A stretch of DNA of 64,000 bases. Origin: Sphingomonadales bacterium (lineage in GTDB: Bacteria; Pseudomonadota; Alphaproteobacteria; Sphingomonadales; Sphingomonadaceae). Positions 37,473 through 45,381 of the stretch are shown here, one piece after another. The stretch lies in contig JAIXPC010000011.1 of assembly GCA_027486415.1 (NCBI GenBank), forward strand, positions 479,411 through 543,410, read 5' to 3'. The notes under the pieces were generated by a model. It saw only the letters and a list, made by a program, of their open reading frames with translations. It was not told the origin of the DNA and did not search any database. Position numbers and translations under genes: made by a program. The first letter of the stretch is position 1. Each line of letters opens with the position of its first letter.

Positions 37473-40400
37473 TCATTCCGCTGCCTCTGGCCGGAAGGCC
37501 GCACTGCCGGGCAGTTCGGCCACTGCGCCGGCGCCCGACCGGGTGCGATAACGCGCCATCAGGCTTTCGATGCCGAGATAGACGACCGGCGTGATGAACA
37601 AGGTGAGGACCTGGCTGACCACGAGGCCGCCGAGAACGGCGATGCCCAGCGGCTGGCGCAGTTCGGCACCGGCCCCAAGGCCCAGCGCCAGCGGTGCGGC
37701 GCCGGCCATGGCGGCAAAGGTGGTCATCATGATCGGGCGGAAGCGCTTGGCGGCGGCTTCGCGGATGGCAAATGCCGGCGTCCAGCCATGTTCGCGCTGG
37801 CCGGCAATGGCAAAGTCGATCAGCATGATGGCATTCTTCTTGACGATGCCGATCAGCAACACGACGCCAATGATGCCGATCACGTCCAGTGGCATGTTGA
37901 ACAGCCACAGGAACATCACGGCGCCGATGCCAGCTGCCGGCAGGCCCGACAGGATGGTGATCGGGTGGACGAAGCTTTCATACAGCACGCCCAGCACGAT
38001 GTAGATGACGATGATCGCCGCGAGGAACAGGATCGGCATCGACTTGGTGGAGGCTTCGAATTGCTGGGCGTTGCCGCCCAATGCGCCCGACACGCCGGCG
38101 GGCTGCCCGACATCGGCCGAGGCCTGTTCGATCAGCGGCTTCACCTGCGACAGCGCCACGCCCTTGGCGAGGTTGAACGAAAGCGTGACGGCGGGCAGCT
38201 GGCTCTGGTGCGAGATCGACAGCGGCGCACCTTCGACGCGGATCCGCGTCATCGATGACAGCGGGATCAGCGTGCCGTTGCCGCCCCTCACCGTCAGCCG
38301 GCCAATGGCGTCCGGGTTCATCTGGTCGCGCGGGTCGATCTCCATGATGACCTGGTAGTCATCGGCATCGGTGAAGATGCGGCTGATCTGCTGGTTGCCA
38401 TAGGCGGCCAGCAGCACGCGGCGGACAGCATCGACGGGCACGCCCAGACGCGCGGCGGCATCGCGATCGACCTCGACATAGGCCTGGCGCGCGCCACGCT
38501 GATAATCGCTGTTCACGTCGACCATGCCGGGGATGCCGCGCATGGCCTGCTCAAGCTTTGGCGCAAACGCATAGAGCGCGTCCTTGTCCACCGCCGAGAT
38601 GGTGTATTGATAATTGGTCGGGCTGGGGCGGCCACCAAGGTTCAGGTTCTGCGGCACGTTCGGGAAGGCCGAAAAACCCGGGATGCCGGCCGTTGCCTTG
38701 CGGAGACGGGCCTGCACCACCTCGATATCGTCCCGCTCGCCCTGCGGTTTCAGCGGCGCAAACATCCGGCCACGATTGCCTTCGCCGCCGCCCAGGATCG
38801 AATTGACCCGCGCCACCGCCGGATCGGCAAGGACAATCTTCGCCGCCTGGTCCTGCTTGGCCTGCATGGCTTCATAGCCGGAATCAGGCGGGCCTTCCGT
38901 GCCAAAGAAGATGGTGCCGGTGTCCTCGGTGGGGAAAAAGCCCTTGGGAACGACGGTAAAGCCCCAGACGGCGACCACGACAGAGGCCGCGGTAAGGCCG
39001 CCGACGACCTTGCGATGCTGCAGCGTCCAGTCGAACGCCTTCAGATAGCGGTCGGTCAGCCGGCCAAAGGCGGCGGTGGTGATGCGCGCCACGCGGCCCG
39101 GCTCCTGATGGCCGGATTTCAGCAATCGGGCTGCGATCATCGGGATAAGCGTCAGCGAAAGCACCGCTGACACCCCGATGGCGATCGTCATGGTGACGGC
39201 GAATTCAAAGAACAGCCGGCCAATGATCCCGCCCATGAACAGCAGCGGGATGAACACGGCGACAAGGCTGACCGAGATCGACAGCACGGTGAAAGCGATC
39301 TCGTTGGCACCGGTGACGGCGGCCGCGCGCGGCTCCTCGCCATCCTCCGTGTGGCGGACGATGTTTTCCAGAACCACGATCGCGTCGTCGACAACGAAGC
39401 CGGTGGCCAGAGTCAGGGCGAGCAGCGAAAGGTTGTCGAGATTGAAGCCGAAGAAATACATGCCGGCAAACGTGCCGATGGCGGCGACCGGCAGCACGAC
39501 GGCCGGGATGAAGGTGGCGCGCGCATCCCCCAGCACGAGATAGATGACGAGGATGACGAGAAAGGCGGTGCCCACCAGGGTCACCTGGGCATCGAACACG
39601 CTTTCGCGAACCGATTCAGAGCGGTCGACGATCTCGCTGATCTCCACCGACGGCGGCATCGCGTCGCGCACGGATGGCAACACGGCGCGGACATTGTCGA
39701 CCAGCTTGACGACATTGGCACCGGGCTGGCGGGTGATGGCGATGGTGAGCGATGGCTCGCCATTGTACTTGGCGCCGCCGCGCAGCCGTTCATAACTGCT
39801 GATCACCTTGGCCACATCGCCCACCCGCACCGGCAGGCCATTGCGATTGGCAACGATGATGTTGGCAAACTCGGTCGGCTTTTCCAGGTTGCCGGACGCG
39901 TCGAGGACAAAGTTGCGCGGGCCGCCCGTGATACTGCCGACTGCGATGTTGCTGTTGGCGGCCGATACCGCCTGTCGCAGGTCATCGACGGTGAGGTTGC
40001 GCGCGGCCAGCGCTGCGGGATCGAACTGGATGCGAACTGCAAAACGGCGATCCCCGAAGGTCTGCACCTGCCCGGCGCCCGGCAGCGTCGAAAGGCGCGG
40101 GATCATCAGCGTGTCGATCAATGTCTGCAGATCGTTCATCGCCCGCGTCTTGTCGCGCACCGACAGGATGAGGACCGGCTGATCGGCCGGGTTGATCTTG
40201 CGGAAACTGGGCGGGCTCGGCATTTCCGGCGGCAGCCGGCGCGTGACTGCCGACAGCACCGACTGCACGTCGAGCGCGGCACTGTCGATATCGCGGTCAA
40301 GCGCGAACTGGACGGTGATCTGGGTGTTGCCGGTGCCGCTGTTCGAGATCACCTGCTCGATGCCGGCAATGGTCGAAAGCTGGCGTTCGATCGGCGTCGC

Positions 40401-40589
40401 CACCGAAGCCGCCATGGTGCCGGGGTTGGCACCGGGCAGGCTGGCATCGATCTGGATGGTCGGCAGATCAACTTCGGGAAGGGCCGATACCGCCAGCTGG
40501 CGATAACCGAACAGGCCGCCGAAGACCACCGCCAGCGTGAGCAGGATGGTCGCCACCGGCCGCTCGACGCACAGGCGGACAAAGCCCAT
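37473..40589 (-). CDS. RND multidrug efflux transporter, MdtB/MdtC-like
   Basis: Inner-membrane proton-driven pump of the HAE1/AcrB type, 1038 residues with 12 expected helices and two large periplasmic loops. The start MGFVRLCVERPVATILLTL and the TM4 stretch ATGFVVDDAIVVLENI with the paired Asp residues of the proton relay are MdtB/C-like. It overlaps the adaptor stop by one base (TGATG), so both are co-translated. No outer-membrane channel gene is adjacent, so a TolC-like partner must be elsewhere. Confidence 0.93.
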   Translation of the reverse strand: MGFVRLCVERPVATILLTLAVVFGGLFGYRQLAVSALPEVDLPTIQIDASLPGANPGTMAASVATPIERQLSTIAGIEQVISNSGTGNTQITVQFALDRDIDSAALDVQSVLSAVTRRLPPEMPSPPSFRKINPADQPVLILSVRDKTRAMNDLQTLIDTLMIPRLSTLPGAGQVQTFGDRRFAVRIQFDPAALAARNLTVDDLRQAVSAANSNIAVGSITGGPRNFVLDASGNLEKPTEFANIIVANRNGLPVRVGDVAKVISSYERLRGGAKYNGEPSLTIAITRQPGANVVKLVDNVRAVLPSVRDAMPPSVEISEIVDRSESVRESVFDAQVTLVGTAFLVILVIYLVLGDARATFIPAVVLPVAAIGTFAGMYFFGFNLDNLSLLALTLATGFVVDDAIVVLENIVRHTEDGEEPRAAAVTGANEIAFTVLSISVSLVAVFIPLLFMGGIIGRLFFEFAVTMTIAIGVSAVLSLTLIPMIAARLLKSGHQEPGRVARITTAAFGRLTDRYLKAFDWTLQHRKVVGGLTAASVVVAVWGFTVVPKGFFPTEDTGTIFFGTEGPPDSGYEAMQAKQDQAAKIVLADPAVARVNSILGGGEGNRGRMFAPLKPQGERDDIEVVQARLRKATAGIPGFSAFPNVPQNLNLGGRPSPTNYQYTISAVDKDALYAFAPKLEQAMRGIPGMVDVNSDYQRGARQAYVEVDRDAAARLGVPVDAVRRVLLAAYGNQQISRIFTDADDYQVIMEIDPRDQMNPDAIGRLTVRGGNGTLIPLSSMTRIRVEGAPLSISHQSQLPAVTLSFNLAKGVALSQVKPLIEQASADVGQPAGVSGALGGNAQQFEASTKSMPILFLAAIIVIYIVLGVLYESFVHPITILSGLPAAGIGAVMFLWLFNMPLDVIGIIGVVLLIGIVKKNAIMLIDFAIAGQREHGWTPAFAIREAAAKRFRPIMMTTFAAMAGAAPLALGLGAGAELRQPLGIAVLGGLVVSQVLTLFITPVVYLGIESLMARYRTRSGAGAVAELPGSAAFRPEAAE

Positions 40590-41782
40590 CAGCCGGCGCT
40601 CCGGCCGCCGGCAGACGATGCCACCCGGGGCTTGCCCGGGCCCTTCAGGCGCACGGCGTCACCATCGCGCAGGCGCGCCAGCGCATCGACGACGACCTGC
40701 TCACCCGGCTTCAGGCCGCTGGCAAGATAGACCTTGCCGCCAAGACGCCCGGCGATCTCGACGTTTCGCATCTGCACCTTGCCGCCCGGGCCCTTGCCAC
40801 TGGCCACCGCCCAGACGAACGGCGCATCACGCCCGGTCTGCACCGCACCTTCGGGCAGCGCGATATGCGGGCTGGCCGCACCGAGCGGGAATTCCACATC
40901 GACGATCCCGCCGGGCCACAGCACATCGCCGTCATTGCGGAACTCGGCGCGGGCAGCGATGCCGCCGTTGCCAGGATCGATATTGTTGTCGAGGAAAACG
41001 AGCCGCCCGGTGGCAAGCACCTTGCCGCTCTGACGATCCTTGGCAAGCACGGTGCCGCCACCGCTGCCCAGAACGGCGCGAGCCTGCTGCACATTGTCGG
41101 CCGGCACCAGGAAACGCACATGAATGGGTGAGAGCTGGTTGATCGTCACCAGCGGCGCCGTATCACCCTGCCGCACATTGGCACCGCGCCGGAAGCCCAG
41201 TTCCCCGGTGCGCCCCGAAATCGGCGCCGTGACAGTCAGGAACGACAATTGCACCCTGGCGGCATCAAGCTGCGCGCGCACCGTATCGATGTTGCTGCGG
41301 GCCGACCAGGCGTTGGCGCGAGCAAGATCGCGCGCGGCAGCCGACACGAAGCCCTTGGTCACCAGCGTTTCCGCGCGGTTGTAATCCAGCGTGGCGCGGC
41401 GCTCGGCGGCGATCGCACCCTTCAGTTCACCCTCCGCCTGCGCCACCGCGGCGCGAGCCTGCCGGGAATCAAGCCGGAACAGCACCTGCCCGGCGCGGAC
41501 ATTGGCGCCTTCGGTAAAGGCGACGCTGACAATCTCGCCATCGGCGCGCGGCCGCACCGCAACGCTTTGCGACGGGGTCACCGTGCCAAGCGCCTGCAGG
41601 GTCGGCGCGAAATCTTCCATGCCGACGGCCTGCGCGGCCACCAGCTGCGGCGGGCGCTTGCGGGCACCGGGGCCGCCAGTGTCCTCGCCATCGCCGCTTG
41701 AGCACGCGACCAGGGACACGGCCACAAGGGCCGAAATCGCCACGGCTCCGCCACGGCGCGAAAGGGTCATGTTCATGATCAT
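40589..41782 (-). CDS. RND efflux periplasmic adaptor subunit (MdtA-like)
   Basis: Membrane fusion protein of about 397 residues. The N terminus has a signal with lipobox SLVAC, so it is a lipid-anchored periplasmic protein. The lipoyl-like half motif GEIVSVAFTEGANVRAGQVLFRLD, a coiled-coil hairpin (RATLDYNRAETLV...LDAARVQLSF) and the second half ITAPISGRTGEL pattern are present. The ATG at 41782 is followed by two more in-frame ATG codons (41776, 41770), so the exact start is uncertain. Confidence 0.92.
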   Translation of the reverse strand: MIMNMTLSRRGGAVAISALVAVSLVACSSGDGEDTGGPGARKRPPQLVAAQAVGMEDFAPTLQALGTVTPSQSVAVRPRADGEIVSVAFTEGANVRAGQVLFRLDSRQARAAVAQAEGELKGAIAAERRATLDYNRAETLVTKGFVSAAARDLARANAWSARSNIDTVRAQLDAARVQLSFLTVTAPISGRTGELGFRRGANVRQGDTAPLVTINQLSPIHVRFLVPADNVQQARAVLGSGGGTVLAKDRQSGKVLATGRLVFLDNNIDPGNGGIAARAEFRNDGDVLWPGGIVDVEFPLGAASPHIALPEGAVQTGRDAPFVWAVASGKGPGGKVQMRNVEIAGRLGGKVYLASGLKPGEQVVVDALARLRDGDAVRLKGPGKPRVASSAGGRSAG

Positions 41783-41915
41783 CGTCTTGCAGTCCAAACC
41801 CTTACGCGCTGCCCTGGGATTTCCCCCGCGCGAATTTGCCGTGCCATCAAAGCGCGCCAGTCGTTATGCCGATCCGGCCCCGCCTGCAATTACGTCGTTG
41901 ACGCACGGGGGCCGA

Positions 41916-42758
41916 TCAGGCCCGCAGTTTCCACCCGGAACGGACAACACGGTAGCACAGATACCACAGACCGGCATTCACAGCCGCCAGCACCAGTGCC
42001 GACGTGCCGAGCCCGCCATCGGCAACGCCAAGAAAGCCGGCCCGGAACCCGTCAATCACGTGGAAGAACGGGTTGAGATGGGCAATGCCAGCGACAGTCG
42101 GCCCCAGGCGCTCGACCACGTAAAATGTGCCCGACAGCAGCGTGAGCGGCTGGATCACAAAGTTGGTGACTGCCGCGGCATGATCGAACTTGTCGGACCA
42201 GATGCCGGTGAGGATGCCCAGCAACGCCAGCAGCACCGATCCCATCGTCCCGAAATAGAGGATCAGCAGCGGATTTCGCACCGGCACGTCAACACCAGGT
42301 GCCAGCGCCATCACCACCCAGATCGCAAAGCCGACCAGCCAGGCCCGGGTCAACGCACCGCCCACCCACGCCAGCATCAACTCACCCGCCGACAAGGGTG
42401 GCATCAGCACATCGATGATCGAACCCTGCACCTTTGCCACCAGGATCGACGACGACGTGTTGGCAAAACTGTTCTGGATCATGCCCATCACGATCAGGCC
42501 GGGGCCAAGGAAATCGGCATAGGGCACGCCCAGCACCCGCACATCACCACGGCCCAGAGCCACGGCAAAGATCACCAGGAACATCAGCGTGGTGATCGCC
42601 GGCGCCCAGATCGTCTGCAGCTGCACCTTGAAAAAACGCCGCACCTCTTTCAGATAAAGGGTCTTCAGCCCTTCGGTATTGATCCGTGCGATCACCGCCA
42701 CACCCGGTTCAGGGTGGCCACAGGCTTTGGTCTCAAGCTTGTTATCGGCGCGCATCAT
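41916..42758 (-). CDS. ABC-2 type transporter permease
   Basis: 280-residue permease with six membrane helices. The N-terminal TLYLKEVRRFFKVQLQTIWAP and the PLTLLSGTFYVVERLGP segment match YadH/ABC-2 permeases that export drugs or envelope components. No ATP-binding protein gene is adjacent in the window. The frame continues upstream to 43256 antisense to gcrA, but that part is not family-like; MMRADN at 42758 (or ATG 42755) is the likely start. It diverges from gcrA. Confidence 0.87.
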   Translation of the reverse strand: MMRADNKLETKACGHPEPGVAVIARINTEGLKTLYLKEVRRFFKVQLQTIWAPAITTLMFLVIFAVALGRGDVRVLGVPYADFLGPGLIVMGMIQNSFANTSSSILVAKVQGSIIDVLMPPLSAGELMLAWVGGALTRAWLVGFAIWVVMALAPGVDVPVRNPLLILYFGTMGSVLLALLGILTGIWSDKFDHAAAVTNFVIQPLTLLSGTFYVVERLGPTVAGIAHLNPFFHVIDGFRAGFLGVADGGLGTSALVLAAVNAGLWYLCYRVVRSGWKLRA

Positions 42759-42828
42759 GGCTAGGGGCTTACGGGTGAACGTGCCGCCTGCCAAGAGGGG
42801 CGGCAGCCAATGTGAAGGCATGACCAAG

Positions 42829-43377
42829 ATGGCCTGGACCGAAGAACGCATCGCCAAGCTGAAGCAGGGCTGGGAAGGCGGCATGACCGCAACCCAGATC
42901 GCCGAAATGCTGGGCGAAGGTGTGACCCGCAATGCCGTGATCGGCAAGGCGCATCGGCTGGGCCTGGAAAGCCGCCCTTCGCCGGTGAAGGCGACCGATA
43001 CGCCGCCGCCGCCGGCCCGCGCTGCCGCCGCTCCGCCGCCCCCGCAGGCAGCCCCAGCCCCGCCGCCGCCTGCCCCGGTGGCAGCAGCCCCCGCCCCGGC
43101 CCCGGCACCCATCGCCGCGTCGGAACCCAAGGTGCAGGCCAAGCCCGTCAAGGCCAGCGGCAAGCAGGCCCGCACCACCCTCCTCGATCTCAGTGACAAG
43201 GTCTGCAAATGGCCGATCGGGCATCCGGGAGAGGCTGATTTCCACTTCTGCGGCAAGAATGCCCAGGCCGGCTTCCCCTATTGCACCGATCATTGCCTGG
43301 TCGCCTACCAGGCCCAGATGCCGCGCAAGGATCGCCCGCGCCAGCTGCCGCCGCTGCCGGGTGCGCCCCGCCGCTGA
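42829..43377 (+). CDS. gcrA: GcrA cell cycle regulator
   Basis: Alphaproteobacterial transcription factor that binds methylated GANTC promoters with sigma-70 RNA polymerase. 182 residues. N-terminal HTH begins with the diagnostic MAWTEERIAKLKQGW and MTATQIAEML and NAVIGKAHRLGL; a long Pro/Ala linker follows (about 60-110); the C-terminal sigma-interacting domain has Cys and His residues (CKWPIGHPGE, FCG, YCTDHC). ATG 42829 has GAAGG ten bases upstream; an ATG at 42820 is only one base from that site. Diverges from the ABC permease. Confidence 0.95.
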   Translation: MAWTEERIAKLKQGWEGGMTATQIAEMLGEGVTRNAVIGKAHRLGLESRPSPVKATDTPPPPARAAAAPPPPQAAPAPPPPAPVAAAPAPAPAPIAASEPKVQAKPVKASGKQARTTLLDLSDKVCKWPIGHPGEADFHFCGKNAQAGFPYCTDHCLVAYQAQMPRKDRPRQLPPLPGAPRR

Positions 43378-43429
43378 CCTTGGTGAACAGCATCGCCGGC
43401 AAGGCTGACGCTTTTGCCCCATTGCCGCT

Positions 43430-43469
43430 GACCCTCACCCCCTTTACGTTCGCGTAAAGGGAGAGGGTC
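43430..43469 (+). promoter_or_regulatory. Hairpin covering the ribosome site of the downstream monooxygenase
   Basis: Seven-pair outer stem GACCCTC/GAGGGTC and nine-pair inner stem CCCTTTACG/CGTAAAGGG closed by a TTCG loop, separated by a small internal bulge. The right arm contains the GGGAGAGGG ribosome site and ends three bases before the ATG at 43473. It may act as a translation-control hairpin, a terminator-like end of gcrA, or simply be a copy of a dispersed palindrome. Confidence 0.7.
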
Positions 43470-43472
43470 ACC

Positions 43473-44948
43473 ATGTCTGCAATGGATCTTGATGTCATCA
43501 TCGTGGGCGCCGGCCTGTCCGGCATCGGCGCCGCCGTCCACCTGCAGCAGAATTGCCCCAACGAAACCTATGCCATCCTGGAAGGCCGCGATGCCATCGG
43601 CGGCACCTGGGATCTGTTCCGCTACCCCGGCATCCGGTCCGACAGCGACATGTACACGCTCGGCTATCGCTTCAAGCCGTGGAAGGCGGCCAAGGCGATT
43701 GCCGACGGTCCCTCCATCCGCGCCTACATCAACGAAACCGCGGCCGAACACGGCATCACCCAGCATATCCGCTTTGGCCACAAGGTGATCGCGGCATCGT
43801 GGGACAGCGCCACGGCGCGCTGGACGGTCACCACCTCCAAAGGCCCCCTCACCTGCCGCTTCCTCTACATGTGCAGCGGCTATTACAACTATGGCCAGGG
43901 CCACCGCCCGACGTGGGAAGGCGAAGGCGACTTCAAGGGCCAGATCATCCACCCGCAATTCTGGCCCGAACATCTGGATTACACCGGCAAGCGCATCGTC
44001 GTCATCGGATCGGGCGCCACCGCCGTCACCCTTGTCCCCGCCATGGCCAGCACCGCCGCCCACGTCACCATGCTGCAACGCACCCCCACCTGGATGGTGT
44101 CGCGCCCGTCATCCGACGCCATCGCCAACGTGCTGAAGGCAATGCTGCCGGCGCAGATGGCGTACAACATCGTGCGCTGGAAGAATGTGACCCTCGGCCA
44201 GTATTTCTACAGGCAAACGCGGAACAACCCCGGCAAGGTGCGCGAACTCCTCCTCAAGCGCCTCGCGAAGCTGCTGCCCGCCGATTACGACCTCGAAACC
44301 CACTTCACCCCCGGCTACAACCCGTGGGACCAGCGGCTTTGCCTCGTGCCCGACGCCGATCTGTTCCAGGCCCTGTCCAGCGGCAAGGCCAGCATCGTCA
44401 CCGACCAGATCGACCGATTTGAGGCCGCCGGCATCCGCCTTCGCTCCGGCAAACTGCTGGAGGCCGACATCATCGTCACCGCCACCGGCCTCAAACTCGA
44501 AGCCCTGGGCGGGATGACCGTCACCGTCGACGGCGAAGTCCGCCGCACCGCCGACAGCCTGGCCTACAAGGGGATGATGTTCTCCGGCATCCCCAACCTC
44601 GCCCAAAGCTTTGGCTATATCAACGCCAGCTGGACCCTGCGATCCGACCTGATCGCCGACTATGTCTGCCGCCTGCTCAATCACATGCGCAAAACCGGCA
44701 TGGACATCGCCACCCCCCCCCCGGCCCCCGACGTCGTCCCCGAACGCCTCGCCATGGACCTCGCCTCCGGGTACGTCCAACGCGGCGCCGACGCCCTCCC
44801 CCGCTCCGGCAACCGCGCCCCCTGGGTCGTCACCGCCGATTACAAATACGACCGCCGCGAACTGCTGGAAGGCCCGGTGACGGACGAGATGACCTTCGCG
44901 AAAGCCGGCACCGTGGCACCGGAACGCGTGCTGGAAGCGGCCGAATAA
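43473..44948 (+). CDS. Flavin-containing monooxygenase, Baeyer-Villiger type
   Basis: 491-residue NADPH- and FAD-dependent monooxygenase. FAD-binding GAGLSGIGA, the GGTWDLFRYPGIRSDSDMY substrate-adjacent stretch, the type I BVMO fingerprint FKGQIIHPQFWP (F-x-G-x3-H-x3-W-P) and the NADP-binding VIGSGATAV are all seen. It likely converts ketones to esters or oxidises heteroatoms. An ATG three codons in (43482) is an alternative start. The ribosome site lies in the preceding hairpin. Confidence 0.92.
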   Translation: MSAMDLDVIIVGAGLSGIGAAVHLQQNCPNETYAILEGRDAIGGTWDLFRYPGIRSDSDMYTLGYRFKPWKAAKAIADGPSIRAYINETAAEHGITQHIRFGHKVIAASWDSATARWTVTTSKGPLTCRFLYMCSGYYNYGQGHRPTWEGEGDFKGQIIHPQFWPEHLDYTGKRIVVIGSGATAVTLVPAMASTAAHVTMLQRTPTWMVSRPSSDAIANVLKAMLPAQMAYNIVRWKNVTLGQYFYRQTRNNPGKVRELLLKRLAKLLPADYDLETHFTPGYNPWDQRLCLVPDADLFQALSSGKASIVTDQIDRFEAAGIRLRSGKLLEADIIVTATGLKLEALGGMTVTVDGEVRRTADSLAYKGMMFSGIPNLAQSFGYINASWTLRSDLIADYVCRLLNHMRKTGMDIATPPPAPDVVPERLAMDLASGYVQRGADALPRSGNRAPWVVTADYKYDRRELLEGPVTDEMTFAKAGTVAPERVLEAAE

Positions 44949-45116
44949 CCCGCTGCCCATTTTTGACACTCTTGACGGACGCCGCCGCCTAACATCCTGA
45001 ATTCGCAAGCAAAGCGAAAATTCATCGATTCCGCCGTTACTCGCGTCAACGCTTACGCCAGCTTGATCCGTCATGATGACAAGTAACGCGCGTGTAGGAC
45101 AGAGGCACAGGAAAAA

Positions 45117-45161
45117 GGGGCCGCCGGCGGGCAGGGTCGCAGACCCTGCACCCGTTCGTTT
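45117..45161 (+). repeat. Dispersed repeat A, left copy
   Basis: Contains the palindrome AGGGTCGCAGACCCT (45133-45147) and ACCCGTTCGTTT (45150-45161). The same two blocks occur in reverse orientation at 48280-48308, on the other side of the restriction-modification gene, with two mismatching bases between them in 29. Confidence 0.85.
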
Positions 45162-45189
45162 GCGTCGGCCCACGCCCCACAAGCACCCC

Positions 45190-45240
45190 TCACCCCGGAC
45201 GCCGGCCTTCGCCGGGGCAGGCTTGATCCCGGGTCCCGCT
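45190..45240 (+). repeat. Dispersed repeat B, left copy
   Basis: GC-rich stretch with hairpin CCGGC-CTTC-GCCGG and the tail GCTTGATCCCGGGTCCCGC, of the kind scattered through sphingomonad intergenic regions. A related sequence in inverse orientation begins directly after the stop at 48223. Confidence 0.6.
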
Positions 45241-45381
45241 TTTTCATTACATTCACTTTCGGATATAATTTGACCGGATCGGGCGGCGGCCATATCGTCG
45301 CTGCATGTCAAAACAGTCACCGCACCAATCGCGCAAGCATAGCGTGCGCGTCGCTCCGCAATAAACGGGAGCGAAAGCATC

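Larger units (their letters stand above)
44949..45381. other. Intergenic region holding dispersed repeats
   Basis: 433 bases with no convincing gene. 44949-45110 shows nothing recognisable. 45117-45161 and 45190-45240 hold two repeat elements listed separately. 45241-45381 is A/T-richer and must contain the promoter and ribosome site (GGGAG at about 45367) of the restriction-modification gene. Confidence 0.6.

Noticed and set aside
42759-43256. Upstream extension of the ABC permease frame
   Set aside because: It runs antisense to gcrA and encodes an Ala/Gly-rich segment that is not part of the permease family.
45117-45240. Possible CRISPR-like repeats near the restriction-modification gene
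   Set aside because: There are only two different short repeats with no regular repeat-spacer spacing and no cas genes.
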